Shown piece by piece: positions 34,201-47,149 of a stretch of DNA of 64,000 nt. The DNA is from Parietaria judaica. Its lineage: Eukaryota; Streptophyta; Magnoliopsida; Rosales; Urticaceae. Position 1 is the first letter of the stretch; each line of letters opens with the position of its first letter. The DNA lies in the NCBI GenBank assembly GCA_954871525.1, contig OX940869.1:17388001-17452000 (forward strand). The letters are read 5' to 3'. The translations under genes and the position numbers were made by a program. The notes under the pieces were generated by a model. The model had not been told where the DNA came from, did not search any database, and saw only the letters and a program-made list of their open reading frames with translations.

Positions 34201-34459
34201 TATTAATTTTAAAATAAATAACATACTTAAATAATAAATATTGATAATTAAATTCGGGTAAAAACTAACAAAATTAAACATTAGAAACAAATAGAAACTT
34301 TTGCCGCTAAAATGAGTCTTGGAACCTCGCTGAATCGCGACTTAATCGCGACTTCCGCGACCCAGCCCATCGCGATGCATCGCGACCCGGGACTTCGCGA
34401 TTTTTGCGATTTTCATCGCGATGCATCGCGACTAAACCATGTGCAGCTCTACTGGAAAG

Positions 34460-35109
34460 CATTAGATTAAAGAAGAGGTAAAGGAGAGCAATAATGACGA
34501 CAAAGAATAAAAAAGTTATATCCAAATCTTTGATCTGAAATTCGTCAATATGATCGCTAATATGTTTTTTTTTTTACTGCTCTAATATTCAGAATTATGG
34601 GGCCCAACGGTGGTGGTGGTGAGAATACAATATAGTGGTGTGGTGTCTGATCCACAAATAATGAGAGATAAATGTTAAGATTAAAAAGATACGTTTCTCA
34701 CGTAGGGGTTAAACTAAGTTCCTTAGTTGTTTTATTTATTTATTTATTTATTTATTTATTTTTTCAAGATCTTATACACGGAATTGGACTCCGAGTACGT
34801 ATTGGAAAATTTGGACCATAATTGAATTCAGAAACCGCGTAATCCCGAAATACCAATTTTGGCCCGTAGAACTGGATTCACAACTAGATTTGATACTACA
34901 ATTCGGATCCGGATCCAAGACTCTGATATTTATAATTAAAAATAAAATACATGAATTAGTAATTTAACAGATTCAAAATTCAGTTCAATTCAAACTAAAT
35001 AAAAAGCACAAACAAAATACAACATAAGTTCAAACAAAGAGAAAACAAAAGAACGTTAACATGTTTTAAAATCACTAACTTGTATATAAATCATCTTTAC
35101 CTATCATGT
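34460..35109. other. Spacer right of the hAT element
   Basis: Non-coding AT-rich DNA with a TTTA tetranucleotide run near 34730-34762. Nothing else is seen. Confidence 0.4.
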
Positions 35110-35317
35110 CAAAACCTTTTCTTTTTATCCTTTTTCTTTTGCTTTATTCCTTCGAGCCAACAATAATTGTTTAGCAATCAGTGATGAAAAAAAGTTCCCC
35201 TTAATCATCGTGAAGAGTAAGAATTCTGATATGATTTTCTCTAATTTCGATTACAGAAAAAAAAAAAAAAAAGGAACATCCGAACATTATTCTTGATTGT
35301 TAGAGTTTTTTCATAAC
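35110..35317 (+). repeat. Direct repeat copy 2 (partner at 29292-29560)
   Basis: Matches copy 1 in order and orientation with small indels, including the A-run and the TATTCTTGATT end. Confidence 0.7.
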
Positions 35318-35563
35318 TGGACGATAGGCGGTCCTGACTTTATAGGGGCCCTAGGCGAAATGGTATTTGAGGCCCCTAAAAAATTATTAAAAATATTTTT
35401 ATTTGTATTTTTTAATAATAATAAAAAGTGTTAATATATAATCATTAATACTATGTGTTAATGCGTAAAAATGGCTTTAACTTAGAATCGGATCCAAGGT
35501 TCGGGTCCCGAAATTGACCCGCTGAACGCGTGGATAATTCAATGCTGAATCAACGCGGGTTGA
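35318..35563. other. Spacer before the GC-rich repeat
   Basis: Contains a GGGGCCCTAGGCGAAA-type stretch often seen in plant repeats. No gene or terminal structure can be supported. Confidence 0.35.
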
Positions 35564-35925
35564 CTAATGATCGTCAAAGCTGGAGGCGAATCCGTCGTCT
35601 TGGATGAGTCTCCGGGCTGTCCTTGGCGATCCTCGGTGAACTTCCCTCGTGGCGGCGAAGTCCGTATCACGGCGAAGCTCCTCGTCGGACTTCCGTCGTG
35701 GTGGCGAAGCCCGGGCGGGGTCCTTGTCTTGGAGAAGCTCCTCGACTGAGCAGAGTCCTTGTCTTGGCGAAGCTCCTCGTCTAAGCAGAGTCCTTGTCTT
35801 GGCGATATCCTCGTCTAGGAGAACTCCGATCTTGACGAAGCTCCGAGCTGGTCTTGATGATTCTTCCTGGTTCTCCTTCCTTGGCGAGCTCCTACGGCGA
35901 GGGAGGACCTGCAAAAAAAAGTAGA
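35564..35925. repeat. GC-rich imperfect tandem repeat
   Basis: Words such as GGCGAAGCTCCTCG and AGAGTCCTTGTCTTGG recur with a period of about 40 bp, and GGCGAAG occurs many times. Open frames on both strands (for example 35564-35914, minus) follow from the composition and show no domain. Confidence 0.55.
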
Positions 35926-35973
35926 TTAGGCCCGTGCCCCGTCGCTTATATTTGGGCGAAGCTGCCTACGTAT

Positions 35974-36443
35974 TGTAGAGGGCGATTTTCACCGCCCTTT
36001 TCCAGTCACAAAGATAATCACCAAAAATAACAAGTAAACAACAATAATCAGTGAATATCTCTGTTTTATTATATTTTCCGAAATGAGCTCGGTTTTCTCC
36101 CGTAGCTGGACAGATGAAGGATCATGAGCAAAAAAGGCTTTCTCTATTTCCTTAGCCTCTTTATTACAGGGCCTCTCCCTCTTTTCCTGGCCTTTTTCCT
36201 CTATTTTCCCTGAACCTCTACAAATGAGGCTTATCTTGCCTTTTATAGAGTCTACATTACATTCCACTCGCATCTTTCCCGCCTTTTTTCTCTTTAATCA
36301 TTCGTTTTCTGGCGTGATTTGAGGGAAGCATGGTTAATCCCTACTTTATGTCACTTCCTAGCAGGCTGCCCTTATGGGTAGGTGAGCCTCATTAAATGCG
36401 CATCCCGTCAGCCGTCATTCGACTCTGCAAGCCTCGTCGCTGG
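35974..36443 (-). repeat. 3' LTR of gypsy G1, R-U5 side
   Basis: The terminal TACA (minus strand) is at 35974. A TATAAAA box is at 36241-36247. It is homologous to the LTR parts at 53665-54139 and 58828-59262. It stops at the copia TSD GCTGG (36439-36443) and continues at 47150. Confidence 0.88.
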
Positions 36444-37223
36444 TGCTGGAAATCACGTCTCGGATTTCATAAATATTATCACGAATTGTACCTCCGAACC
36501 GTCCGGGTAACATTTTAAAAATTAATTTAAAGCGGAATAACTTGTTATCCGTCCAACGGTCCGGATATCGGATAATAACCATTTAACAAGATATGATAAA
36601 TATTATGTAATTTAATATTCATAAATCATTATTAATAATCTAGTCATAATAGGAAATAAATAGAAAGCAGTAAATGGTTGCATTTATTGACCCAATGCAT
36701 AAGGCCGTACCTCTAATGATGACTTCCGGCTGCGCGTTCTGAATCGGGCAGGGCTTCGCCGGTGCTGAGGGAAACTCCCGTGATCTTCCGGGATATTCTA
36801 CTAGAATCCTCGTACCGAAGCGTGGGCTTCGCCGGCAGGACTCCGTCGAAAAATTTAAACTGATGGTTCTTTTTAAGCTTCCGGAGAAATAGTCTCCTAA
36901 GCCGAACCAGAAAAGAGAGATCAGAGAGAAAATTCGCAGACCCTGAGGGAGAGGGAGAGTTCGAATTTTTCTCTGGGGAAAGGTGTGAAAAATGTGTAGA
37001 ATGAGCCTCCTATTTATAGGCTCAAACTGTAACCGAATTGGAGAAATTCCCTCCCTATTTTTTCAAATTTCATATATTAAATATAATTAATTATCTTAAT
37101 CCAATGGTCCAGATTTAATCTCATCTAAATCCAATGGATATAATTAATTAGGGATTTAATTATATAAGAAAGATTAGGATAAAATCAAAAATCCAATCTT
37201 ATCTTCTTATCTTTATAAATTCG

Positions 37224-37264
<41 letters not shown>

Positions 37265-39185
37265 TTCGAATTATCATTATCTAGATCCAACGGTTGAGAT
37301 AAATCTTTAAACCGATCTAATGGATCAAATTAGTTTAGGATAAAATCAAATATTAAAAGATTAAATAAAAACAATTTCGATTTTATCCTTAAACCATAAT
37401 TCGAAAAATATATAAATATATATAATTAATTAATTTTCAATCCGACGGTAAAGATTAAATCTTAGACCAATCTAACGGATATAATTAATTATCCAAATTC
37501 GAAAAATGAAACTTGGTCACCAAGTTATTAAATTCGAATTTATCAATATCCTAATCCAACGGATGATATTAAATCATAACCGATCCAATGGATTAAATTT
37601 ATTTTAGGGATTTGCTAAAATACCAAAACATTTGGTACTTACGCCACAAATATGGAAATACCAAATCATACCATTCGAATTTAGCTAGGGTTTCATATCA
37701 TGAAACCCTAATTCGAATTTACACATATAAATATATATATTTTTATTTATTAATATAAATCTATTAATTATTAATAAGATATTAATAATTAAATTAAAAT
37801 AATTAAATTATATTAATATTTCCTGATCTCAATATCACACATTAAAATGTCATGGTGCCACACCATCATTTAAATTCGTGACATGTGATTTAATTTCAAA
37901 GTTTATCGAACCGATCACAAACTTAGAAAATCCATAAATCACTAACCGTAAGTCGAAATGACTCGGTTCAAAAAGAAAAGTTACTTAGAATTTAATTTCC
38001 AACAACATGGTGCTGATAGAAAATATAAATTCAAACTTTCTTTTATCAGTTAATTTCTTGTACCAAAATATTGTACTTTTGCCACGCTAACGATAAAACT
38101 ATCTGAAGTCTGCCACAGACCTTTCAGTTTTATAAGTCAAGCCAAATGATTAAACATTATCCAGAATGTATTTTAATCACGTACGTATCATCCGTTACGG
38201 AGCTATCCTAGGGACCATGGACCCGTATCACATAAGCTCCAACGAACTGCTGGTTGTTCGTCAAACCTCGAAGTGATTCCACTATAGACCCGAGGCTGCA
38301 CTCTTTAGTGATACGGTATATATTATTCCCTTTATAACAGCAGGGTGTCCATTGATACAATCAAATTCGGGTTATTGATCTTTCACTTGATGATCCACAC
38401 ATGAGCAGGCGGTTTCTACCGTTATGCCCCTCATTACATTTTCATCCTTGACTCAGTCAGTAATATTATGAGTAACCCACTTATGGTTTCGATTCATAAG
38501 TTGCGCACGGGTACCTCTCACTTCTCACCACCGACAATCAAGGGAATCATCATGACTCTGAAGAGAGCTGTGTGATGCCCATGTCTATGACCAAGCTACC
38601 CTTACTGCTGACTATCATGCTCCCAAAATAATAGTGTTGGGAACAACGGTAATATATTGTGTTCTTTAACGGTTAACTCAAAGAACAATCAAGCCAGCAA
38701 CTCGGACTCAATACCACTCATGACTTAGATCGAATATCCATTTGATCATCTACTAGTGACTCAACTCCAAGTTATCAGTGACGGTCTTATATGATAACTT
38801 CCGGAGTTTAAGTCAGGTCCAGTCCAGTATGAAGACACTTCATACTTAATGCACTTCTAGTGAGTGTGACGCACACAAAATCTAGAATAGGATTGTCACT
38901 TAGTCACATTAATGACCTTGTACGATTAATGGGCTCCCACCCAGTTAATCAAGTCACGGAAATTTTAAGTTCATTTATTATGATTATTAATTCTTCTTCA
39001 CGTTGACTCTGTTGTGATAATAATTCATAATTGCATCCTTTATGAACTTAGGATCAAACATTCTATTTTACTCTACCTGAAACTATAATAAGATTATCAT
39101 AATAAGCATCATCTTTATTCAACGACTTGTCATAATCTTTTACAAATGGATAAAATATCTTGTTTAAGGACACATATGTCCAACA
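36444..39185 (-). repeat. 3' LTR of copia C2 (2742 bp)
   Basis: Ends TGTTGG...CAGCA on the minus strand. Diagnostic bases (for example the sequence around the splice-like TCATCATTAGAGG, complement near 36712-36724) are shared with the LTR at 56088-58827 but not with the 5' LTR of C2. Confidence 0.93.
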
Positions 39186-39200
39186 ATCTCCCACTTGTAC

Positions 39201-42200
39201 TTAAAGAAGATGACCCATGTCTCTCAGACCCATATTCTCCAGATGCCTCCTGAATATTTTCTCTGGCAACGTCTTGGTGAATGGATCAGCCAGATTGTCT
39301 TCCGTAGATATTTTCACAACCCTCACGTCGCCACGACGCACTATTTCTCTTATGAGATGGTATTTGCGTTCTATATGTTTCGCCTTGTTATGGTCTCTGG
39401 GCTCTTTAGAATTCGCCACCGCACCACTGTTGTCACAGTATAGTGTTTGGGGCCCATCTACATCTGGAACAACTCCCATCTCTATGTAGAAATTCTTGAG
39501 CCAAACTGATTCTTTGGCTGCCTCACAAGCTGCCACGTATTCAGCTTCCATTGTGGAATCTGCGATACAAGATTGCTTTACGCTTCTCCAGAATATCGCT
39601 CCACCAGCAAGGGTGAACACTGCTCCTGACATCGATTTTCTCGCGTCTCTATCAGACATAAAGTCTGAATCAGTGTAACCTAGTGGATTCAGTTCTAATC
39701 CTGAAAACACTAACATATAGTCTCTCGTTCTCCGAAGATACTTGAGAATGTTCTTCACTGCTGTCCAGTGAGCCATACCAGGGTTGGATTGGTATCGGCG
39801 AACAATTCCTACAGCGTAACAGATGTCTGGCCGAGTACACTGCATAGCGTACATCAGACTTCCCACTGCTGAGGCATAGGGTACTCTCCTCATTTCATCT
39901 TGCTCTTCCAGAGAAGTAGGGCATTGCTTCCTGTTAAGGAACACTCCATGCCTGGTCGGTAAATTACCTCCCTTGGAGTTTGCCATTGCAAAACGTTCAA
40001 GCACCTTATCAAGGTAAGCTGCTTGAGATAAGGCCAGAAGCCTGTTGTTGCGATCCCTGAAAATGCGGATCCCAAGAACATAACTGGCTTCTCCCATGTA
40101 CTTCATTTGGAACTACGTAGATAGCCACGCTTTCACGTCCGATAGCCTCTTCACAGTGTTTCCAATGAGAAGAATATGGTCGACATATAGAACAAGAAAA
40201 AATTTCCTCGGTTTCGTTATTGAGCTTATAAATGCAGGCTTCAGTGACGTTTTGAATGAATCCATAGGTTTTGATGGTTTCATCGAACCTTAGATTCCAG
40301 GATCTGGAAGCTTGCTTCAATCCATAGATGGATTTGAGTAATCTGCAAACCTTCCCTTCTTGACCCTGTTGCACGAACCCTTCTGGTTGGTCCATATAGA
40401 TGTTTTCGTCAATGTACCCGTTCAGGAATGCGGTTTTGACGTCCATCTGCCAAATCTCGTAATTGAGACTACAGCCTATGGCCAAGAGAATCCGGATGGA
40501 CTTATACTTAGCGACTGGAGCGAAGGTCTCGTCGAAATCAATACCTTCCCTCTGGGTAAACCCTTAGCCACTAGTCTAGCCTTGAAGGTTTCAACCTTCC
40601 CGTCCACACCTCTCTTTCGCTTGTATACCCACTTACAGCCAATGGTTTTGAAGCCATCCGGTAAGTCTACAAGTTCCCAGACTTCATTAGAATCCATTGA
40701 TTCTATTTCTTGGTTCATGACTTCCTGCCATTCTCCCTTATCAGGATCCAACATAGCTTGCTTATAGCCTATGGGATCTTCAACACTAGTGTTTGTAACA
40801 GCTAGGTGAAATTCCAACTGGGTATGTTCGTAGCGCTCAACAGGTCTTTTGAACCTCCCACTACGTCTGAGTACCCCTTGGTTCTGTTTTGGGACCGTGG
40901 TTTCTGCTTTATCTTCGACAACAGGCACTGTTGGAGATATTGTGACCTTGTCACCTGACAGCTCCTCGAGTACAACTTTACTTCGAGGTTTGAAGTTTGT
41001 CATATAATCTTGCTCAAGAAAAGTAGCATTTGTAGAGACAAATACTTTCTTACTTTCTGGACCATAAAACAAACCTCCTTTAGTCTCTTTGGAATATCAT
41101 ACAAACAGACAAACTTCCGTTCGTGATTCCAATTTATTCTTGTTTCCAGTCCGCACATGTGCAGGACATCCCCAAATTCTGTAATGTCGCAGATTTGGTA
41201 TTCTGCCATTCCATAATTCGATAGGTGTTTTAGAAACAGATTTTGACGGTACAACATTTAGAATGTTCGTAGCCGTTAACAAAGCATATCCCCAGAATGA
41301 ATTAGGTAGTGATGAATAACTTAACATTGACCTTACCATTTCCAGTAAGGTCCTATTTCTCCTTTCTGCAACACCATTTTGTTCCGGTGTGCCAGGAGCA
41401 GTTAGTTGAGATGTTATACCTTTCTCGATCAAGAGGTCGCAGAACTCGTGATCTAGGTATTCTCCTACTCGATCAGATCGAAGAGACTTCAATGATAGTC
41501 CAAGTTGATTCTCAGCCTCTGCTAGAAATTCTCTGAACTTACCCAAGGTTTCAGATTTCTTAGCCATGAGATAGACGTAACCATATCTTGAATAATCGTC
41601 AATGAAAGTGACGAAGTATTCAATTCCTCCCCTTCCTTGTATGTTCATGGGACCACATACATCTGAATGGACGAGTTCTAATGGTTTAGTGGCTCTTTGA
41701 CCTTTTACCGAAAAAGGTCTCTTAGTCATTTTAGCCGCTATACAGGATTCGCAAACAGGCAAAGAACCGATTGTTAGTTCTTTAAGGGGTCCATCCTTTA
41801 CCAGCCTCTTTATCCTGTCTAGATTAATATGACCCAATCTTAAATGCCACAAGTACGTTTGAACATCATTATCAATCTTGGGTTTCTTGACTGACTTTGG
41901 CATTGCCAATTTAAACATCTCAGTATTCATACAGCTACCATAATCTGGTTTTAGGATATCTAATCCATTTTCTGCTTTAGCAGTTCAAATATATATTCCA
42001 TCCTTTGTGATGACCCAATGGGATCCACGAAAGTTTAGAGTATATCCTTGTTTGTACAACAGATAAGCAGAAAGTATATTTCTGCAGACATTTGGATAAT
42101 AGTACACATTATCAACAAATAAGTACTTATTTCCAAATGTAAGTCGCAAATTTCCTACTGCTTTTGCTTGTAGGAATTCCCCGTTTCTTACTTTTAAAGT

Positions 42201-42569
42201 TGGTCCTTCATTTATCTCTTCTAATTTGTCAAGAGACTGAAGAGAATTGCATGCATGATCGTTTGCTCCTGAATCCAAGATCCAGTTGAAGGATGAGTTG
42301 TCCACGAAACATGATTCTAATGTTGAACGATCAACATTACTTGTACTCCCATTCTGGAAGAATTCTTCCTGGTTTCCATCAATTCTCTTCCTCTTGTTTA
42401 GAGAGCTTATAGCATTCTGATCTGCCATTCCAAGTTTCTCCGAAGATCCACTCATGGCCAGCTTGCTTAGGGATTTTGTGACTTTTACCAGATTGCTATG
42501 ATTTTGAGACCTTAACGTCAGAGCAGACTTTTCCGTTTCTAGTTTGTCGAAGGACATTTTAACTGGCAT
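39201..42569 (-). pseudogene. Copia polyprotein of C2 (protease-integrase-RT-RNase H), broken
   Basis: It starts MPVKMSFDKLE at 42569. In order it has the protease site WILDSGANDHAC, the GAG-pre-integrase His/Cys region (HLRLGH...CESC), the integrase core (SDVCGPM, then ERRNRTLLEM), RT and copia RNase H. I see three in-frame stops (TGA at 41985-41987, TGA at 41097-41099, and TAG at about 40116), a 1-base loss near 40560 and a 1-base gain near 40200. The RT motif YVDD reads YVDH (40175-40186), so the enzyme would be dead even without the other breaks. No capsid or CCHC gag region is present: only about 90 residues precede the protease. Confidence 0.92.
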
Positions 42570-44417
42570 TGAAAAAGAAACTTATTAAACTTTATTATAG
42601 GTAGAATGTTTAGAAAAATATTTTATTTGAAATAGTTACATGATGCAAACATGTTATGGGAAAACGTTAAATAAACCCTTTTAACTATTTCGTGATAATT
42701 TAACCCACTGTACACGTCGTTGCCGTCCTTAGTGGCATGGTCAGGGTGACTCGCGGTATCAACCGTGTAGTTTGGTTAAACTAAGTTTTAGTCATAAACT
42801 TATTTAATATTCATAACAAGAACTACCAAAGTCCTCTATGATTATTAACTATCACCATAGACGGTCGGGAAGCACCAACTTCCGTGCAAGCTTAACCCAT
42901 TATTTTCGGTTCTCGGGATCCTCTTGGAAACGTCATCCTTAGGGAATGGTCACTCTAGGGTGACTCGCGATCCATTTCCAAGATTCCTCCATCCCCATAT
43001 TCTTTTGGAACTATCACGATGTCAAACCTTCCAAAAGCACACCTTCCTTAGGGAATGGACACACTAGGGTGACTCGAGGCGGTGTGGTTAGCAGACCTTG
43101 TGACAGTAATAATGGAGACCTTTGTTTTATTCTATACTTGCCATTGTTTTTAGAAAATAACGTTTTTAATTTCTAAGTTATAAAAACTTATTATATAAAC
43201 TGTCTATTAATGACACATTAAAAGTTTATAGTTTGGCTTTATTTATTACGACACGTAATTTTAAATAAGCCCTAAAAATGTGTTTATTATTTCGTTGGTA
43301 GTGATAGATCAAACCGTACGCTCTCTAGGTCGATGGGAGGGGTCCTAACCGGTCACCCAGAAGTGGATGGTGAACCGGCCCCACTTTTGATTCCGTCTTC
43401 CTTACGCAAGATTGTACGTTTGAAATTTTTCCGACTAATAATTAACACTTTTACATTTACGCTTTATTATTTATATCTATCCTATATAAACATATTAATA
43501 ATGATCTAAACATAGACACTATGTTTGAGGGTTATGAAAATAGGTTATAACAAATTATATCTATGATGAATATTTATAATTTTATGTTAATGATACTTAT
43601 TCTCTAAGAATTATCATTAAACATTTTAATCCCCTTTAATAATTATTTATGAAATATTAAAATAAGACAATGATATTATTCTTCGAATATTATCATCCAT
43701 ATTTTAATTCATTAAATAAGACAATATTATTTAATTATTAAATAACATCCATATTTAATTTTATGAATTAATTAAAATAAGACAATGTTATTTATCCGGA
43801 AATAACATCCATATTTTAATTCATATTAATTAATCATAATTAATTTTAATTCATAAATATTAATTTCATTAATAATAATTAATATTTAATCCACGGGATC
43901 CGGGTCGGAATAAAAATCCGACCCATATAAAAAATTGCATGTGGGCCCTCCGGGCTTAAGCCTGGGCCCACGTGCCCGTGGAATGGGCAGGGACAACCCA
44001 CGGGTAGGCCAGGGCAATTACCTGTGCCCTTCGGGCTGGGCCTGCAGGCCCATTCCGCTGCCAGGCAGCGTGGCCTGCGGCTAGCCCGCCAGGCCCAAAC
44101 GGGTGCCCTTGCCCTGCCCTGGTGGCCTTGGCGAGGGCCTTGCTCATGGGCCTTGCCCGTGGGCTTCGCCCTGGCGAACTACCTGGGGCTGCAGCGGCAG
44201 CCCCTGTTCGCGCCATTCTCGGGCGGGGCTGCCAAGGGCAGCCCGGTCCAACCACCCGGTCCGATTATTCAGGTCGGGTAACTTTCTTATTTTAAATTAA
44301 TATTTAAAATATCTAGAAATTCAAAATTTCAATTTTAAATAATTAATTTTATTCATCAAATAATTCGTTCTTTAAAACCTATTAGTTAAATTACGTAATT
44401 ATTTATCCTTAAACCAT
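42570..44417 (-). other. Leader of copia C2
   Basis: Long untranslated leader with the three CACCCTAG hairpin motifs, the AT-rich hairpin series and a GC-rich island (43930-44280). Open frames in the GC-rich part are due to composition. Confidence 0.7.
43930..44280 (-). other. GC-rich island in the copia leader
   Basis: About 350 bp rich in GGGCC, GGCCTG and GGGCTGGCC words inside an otherwise AT-rich leader. It is bordered on one side by a hairpin (GGGTCGGA, a short T-rich loop, TCCGACCC). C3 has the same island at 59860-60240, followed by the same hairpin at about 60214-60238. Confidence 0.65.
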
Positions 44418-44430
44418 GGCTCTCATACCA
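44418..44430 (-). other. Primer-binding site of copia C2
   Basis: TGGTATGAGAGCC on the minus strand, two bases after the LTR end, complementary to the 3' end of initiator methionine tRNA except at one position. Confidence 0.85.
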
Positions 44431-44432
44431 AT

Positions 44433-47149
44433 TGCTGGAAATCACGTCTCGGATTCCATAAAAATTATCACGAATTGTACCTACGAACCGTCCGGGTAAA
44501 ATTTTAAAAATTAATTTAAAGCGGAATAACTTGTTCGGTCCGGATATCGGATAACAACCATTTCCAAGATCTGACAAATATTATGTAATTTAATATTCAT
44601 ATATCATTATTAATAATCTAGTCATAATAGGAAATAAATAGAAAGCAGTAAATGGTTGCATTTATTAACCCAATGCATAAGGCCGTACCTTTATTGACGA
44701 CTTCCGGCTGCGCGTTCTGAATCAGGCAGGGCTCCGCTGGTGCAAAAGGAAACTCCCGTGATCTTCCGGGATATTCTCCTGGAATCCTCGTACCGAAGCG
44801 TGGGCTTCGCCGGCAGGACTCCGTCGCAAAATTTTAACTGATGGTTCTTTTTAAGCTTCCGGAGAAATAGTCTCCTAAGCCGAACCAGAAAAAAGAGATC
44901 TGAGAGAAAATTCGCAAACCCTGAGGGAGAGGGAGAGTTCGAATTTTTCTCTGGGGAAAGGTGTGAAAAATGTGTAGAATGAGCCTCCTATTTATAGGCT
45001 CAAACCGTAACCGAATTGGAGAAATTCCCTCCCTATTTTTTCGAATTTCATATATTAAATATAATTAATTATCTTAATCCAATGGTCCAGAGTTAATCTC
45101 ATCTAAATCCAATGGATATAATTAATTAGGGATTTAATTAAATAAGAAAGATTAAGATAAAATCAAAAATCCAATCTTATCTTCTTATCTTTATAAATTC
45201 GAATTATATATATATATATATATTAAAATTCGAATTATCATTATCTAGATCCAACGGTTGAGATAAATCTTTAAACCGATCTAATGGATCAAATTAGTTT
45301 AGGATAAAATCAAATATTAAAAGATTTAATAAAAACAATTTCGATTTTATCCTTAAACCATAATTCGAAAAATATATAAATATATATAATTAATTAATTT
45401 TCAATCCGACGGTAAAGATTAAATCTTAGACCGATCTAACGGATATAATTAATTATCCAAATTCGAAAAATGAAACTTGGTCACCAAGTTATTAAATTCG
45501 AATTTATCAATATCCTAATCCAACGGATGATATTAAATCATAACCGATCCAATGGATTAAATTTATTTTAGGGATTTGCTAAAATACCAAAACATTTGGT
45601 ACTTACGCCACAAATATGGAAATACCAAATCATACCATTCGAATTTAGCTAGGGTTTCATATCATGAAACCCTAATTCGAATTTACACATATAAATATAT
45701 ATATTTTTATTTATTAATATAAATCTATTAATTATTAATAAGATATTAATAATTAAATTCAAATAATTAAATTATATTAATATTTCCTGATCTCAATATC
45801 ACACATTAAAATGTCATGGTGCCACACCATCATTTAAATTCGTGACATGTGATTTAATTTCAAAGTTTATCGAACCGATCACAAACTTAGAAAATCCATA
45901 AATCACTAACCGTAAGTCGAAATGACTCGGTTCAAAAAGAAAAGTTACTTAGAATTTAATTTCCAACAACATGGTGCTGATAGAAAATCGAAATTCTAAC
46001 TTTCTTTTATCAGTTAATTTCGCGTACCAAAATATTGTACTTTTGCCACGCTAACGATAAAACTATCTGACGTCTGCCACAGACCTTTCAGTTTTATAAG
46101 TCAAGCCAAATGATTAAACATTATCCAGAATGTATTTTAATCACGTACGTATCATCCGTTACGGAGCTATCTTGGGGACCATGGACCTGTATCACTTAAG
46201 CTCCAACGAACTGCTAGTTGTTCGTCAAACCTCGAAGTGATTCCACTATAGACCCGAGGCTGCACTCTTTAGTGATACGGTATATATTATTCCCTTTATA
46301 ACAGCAGGGTGTCCATTGATACAATCAAATTCGGGTTATTGATCTTTCACTTGATGATCCACACATGAGCAGGCGGTTTCTACCGTTATGCCCCTCATTG
46401 CATTTTCATCATTGACTCAGTCAGTAATATTATGGGTAACCCACTTATGGTTTCGATTCATAAGTTGCGCACGGGTACCTCTCACTTCTCACCACCGACA
46501 ATCAAGGGAATCATCATGACTCCGAAGAGAGCTGTGTGATGCCCATGTCTATGACCAAGCTACGCTTACTGCTAACTATCATGCTCCCAAAATAATAGTG
46601 TTGGGAACAACGGTAATATATTGTGTTCTTTAACGGTTAAATCAAAGAACAATCAAGCCAGCAGCTCGGACTCAAGACCACTCAGGACTTAGATCGAATA
46701 TCCATTTGATCATCTACTAGTGACTCAACTCCAAGTTATCAGTGACGGTCTTATATGATAACTTCTGGAGTTTAAGTCAGGTCCAGTCCAGTATGAAGAC
46801 ACTTCATACTTAATGCACTTCTAGTGAGTGTGACACACACAAAATCCAGAATAGGATTGTCACTTAGTCACATTAATGACCTTGTACGATTAATGGGCTC
46901 CCACCCAGTTAATCAGGTCACGGACATTTTAAGTTCATTTATTATGATTATTAATTCTTCTTCACGTTGACTCTGTTGTGATAATAATTCATAATTGCAT
47001 CCTTTATGAACTAAGGATCAAACATTCTATTTTACTCTATCTGAAACTATAATAAGATTATCATAATAAGCATCATCTTTATTCAACGACTTGTCATAAT
47101 ATTTTACAAATGGATAAAATATCTTGTTTAAGGACACATATGTCCAACA
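44433..47149 (-). repeat. 5' LTR of copia C2 (2717 bp)
   Basis: It ends next to the primer-binding site at 44433 and begins at 47149 beside the TSD. It has the same internal landmarks as the other LTRs (dyad repeats, telo-box palindrome, TATAAATA). Confidence 0.93.

Larger units (their letters stand above)
29926..34451 (+). mobile_element. hAT transposon, right copy, apparently intact
   Basis: The ends TAGAGCTGCACA and TGTGCAGCTCTA are flanked by perfect 8-bp duplications CTGGAAAG (29918-29925 and 34452-34459). Subterminal TCGCGA arrays lie at 29945-30060 and 34320-34435. The transposase gene is uninterrupted. It is longer than the left copy mainly because of a filler-like insertion of about 66 bp near 34135-34200. 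With intact gene, ends and TSD it is the best candidate in the window for an autonomous element. Confidence 0.95.
36444..47149 (-). mobile_element. Ty1/copia retrotransposon C2, complete structure, inactive
   Basis: A full-length element on the minus strand: 5' LTR 44433-47149, primer-binding site, leader, pol region 42569-39201, purine tract and 3' LTR 36444-39185. The 5-bp duplication GCTGG at 36439-36443 and 47150-47154 is perfect. It sits inside the 3' LTR of gypsy G1. It keeps protease, integrase, RT and RNase H, all with lesions, but no gag capsid or zinc-knuckle sequence. The two LTRs differ at many positions, so it is not a recent insertion. Confidence 0.95.

Noticed and set aside
35564..35914. 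A protein-coding gene of 116 codons
   Set aside because: Imperfect tandem repeats with open frames on both strands and no domain.
43956..44300. Open frames on both strands in the GC-rich leader island (also 59859-60183)
   Set aside because: They overlap in several frames, have composition-driven Ala/Gly/Pro/Arg content and no domain.
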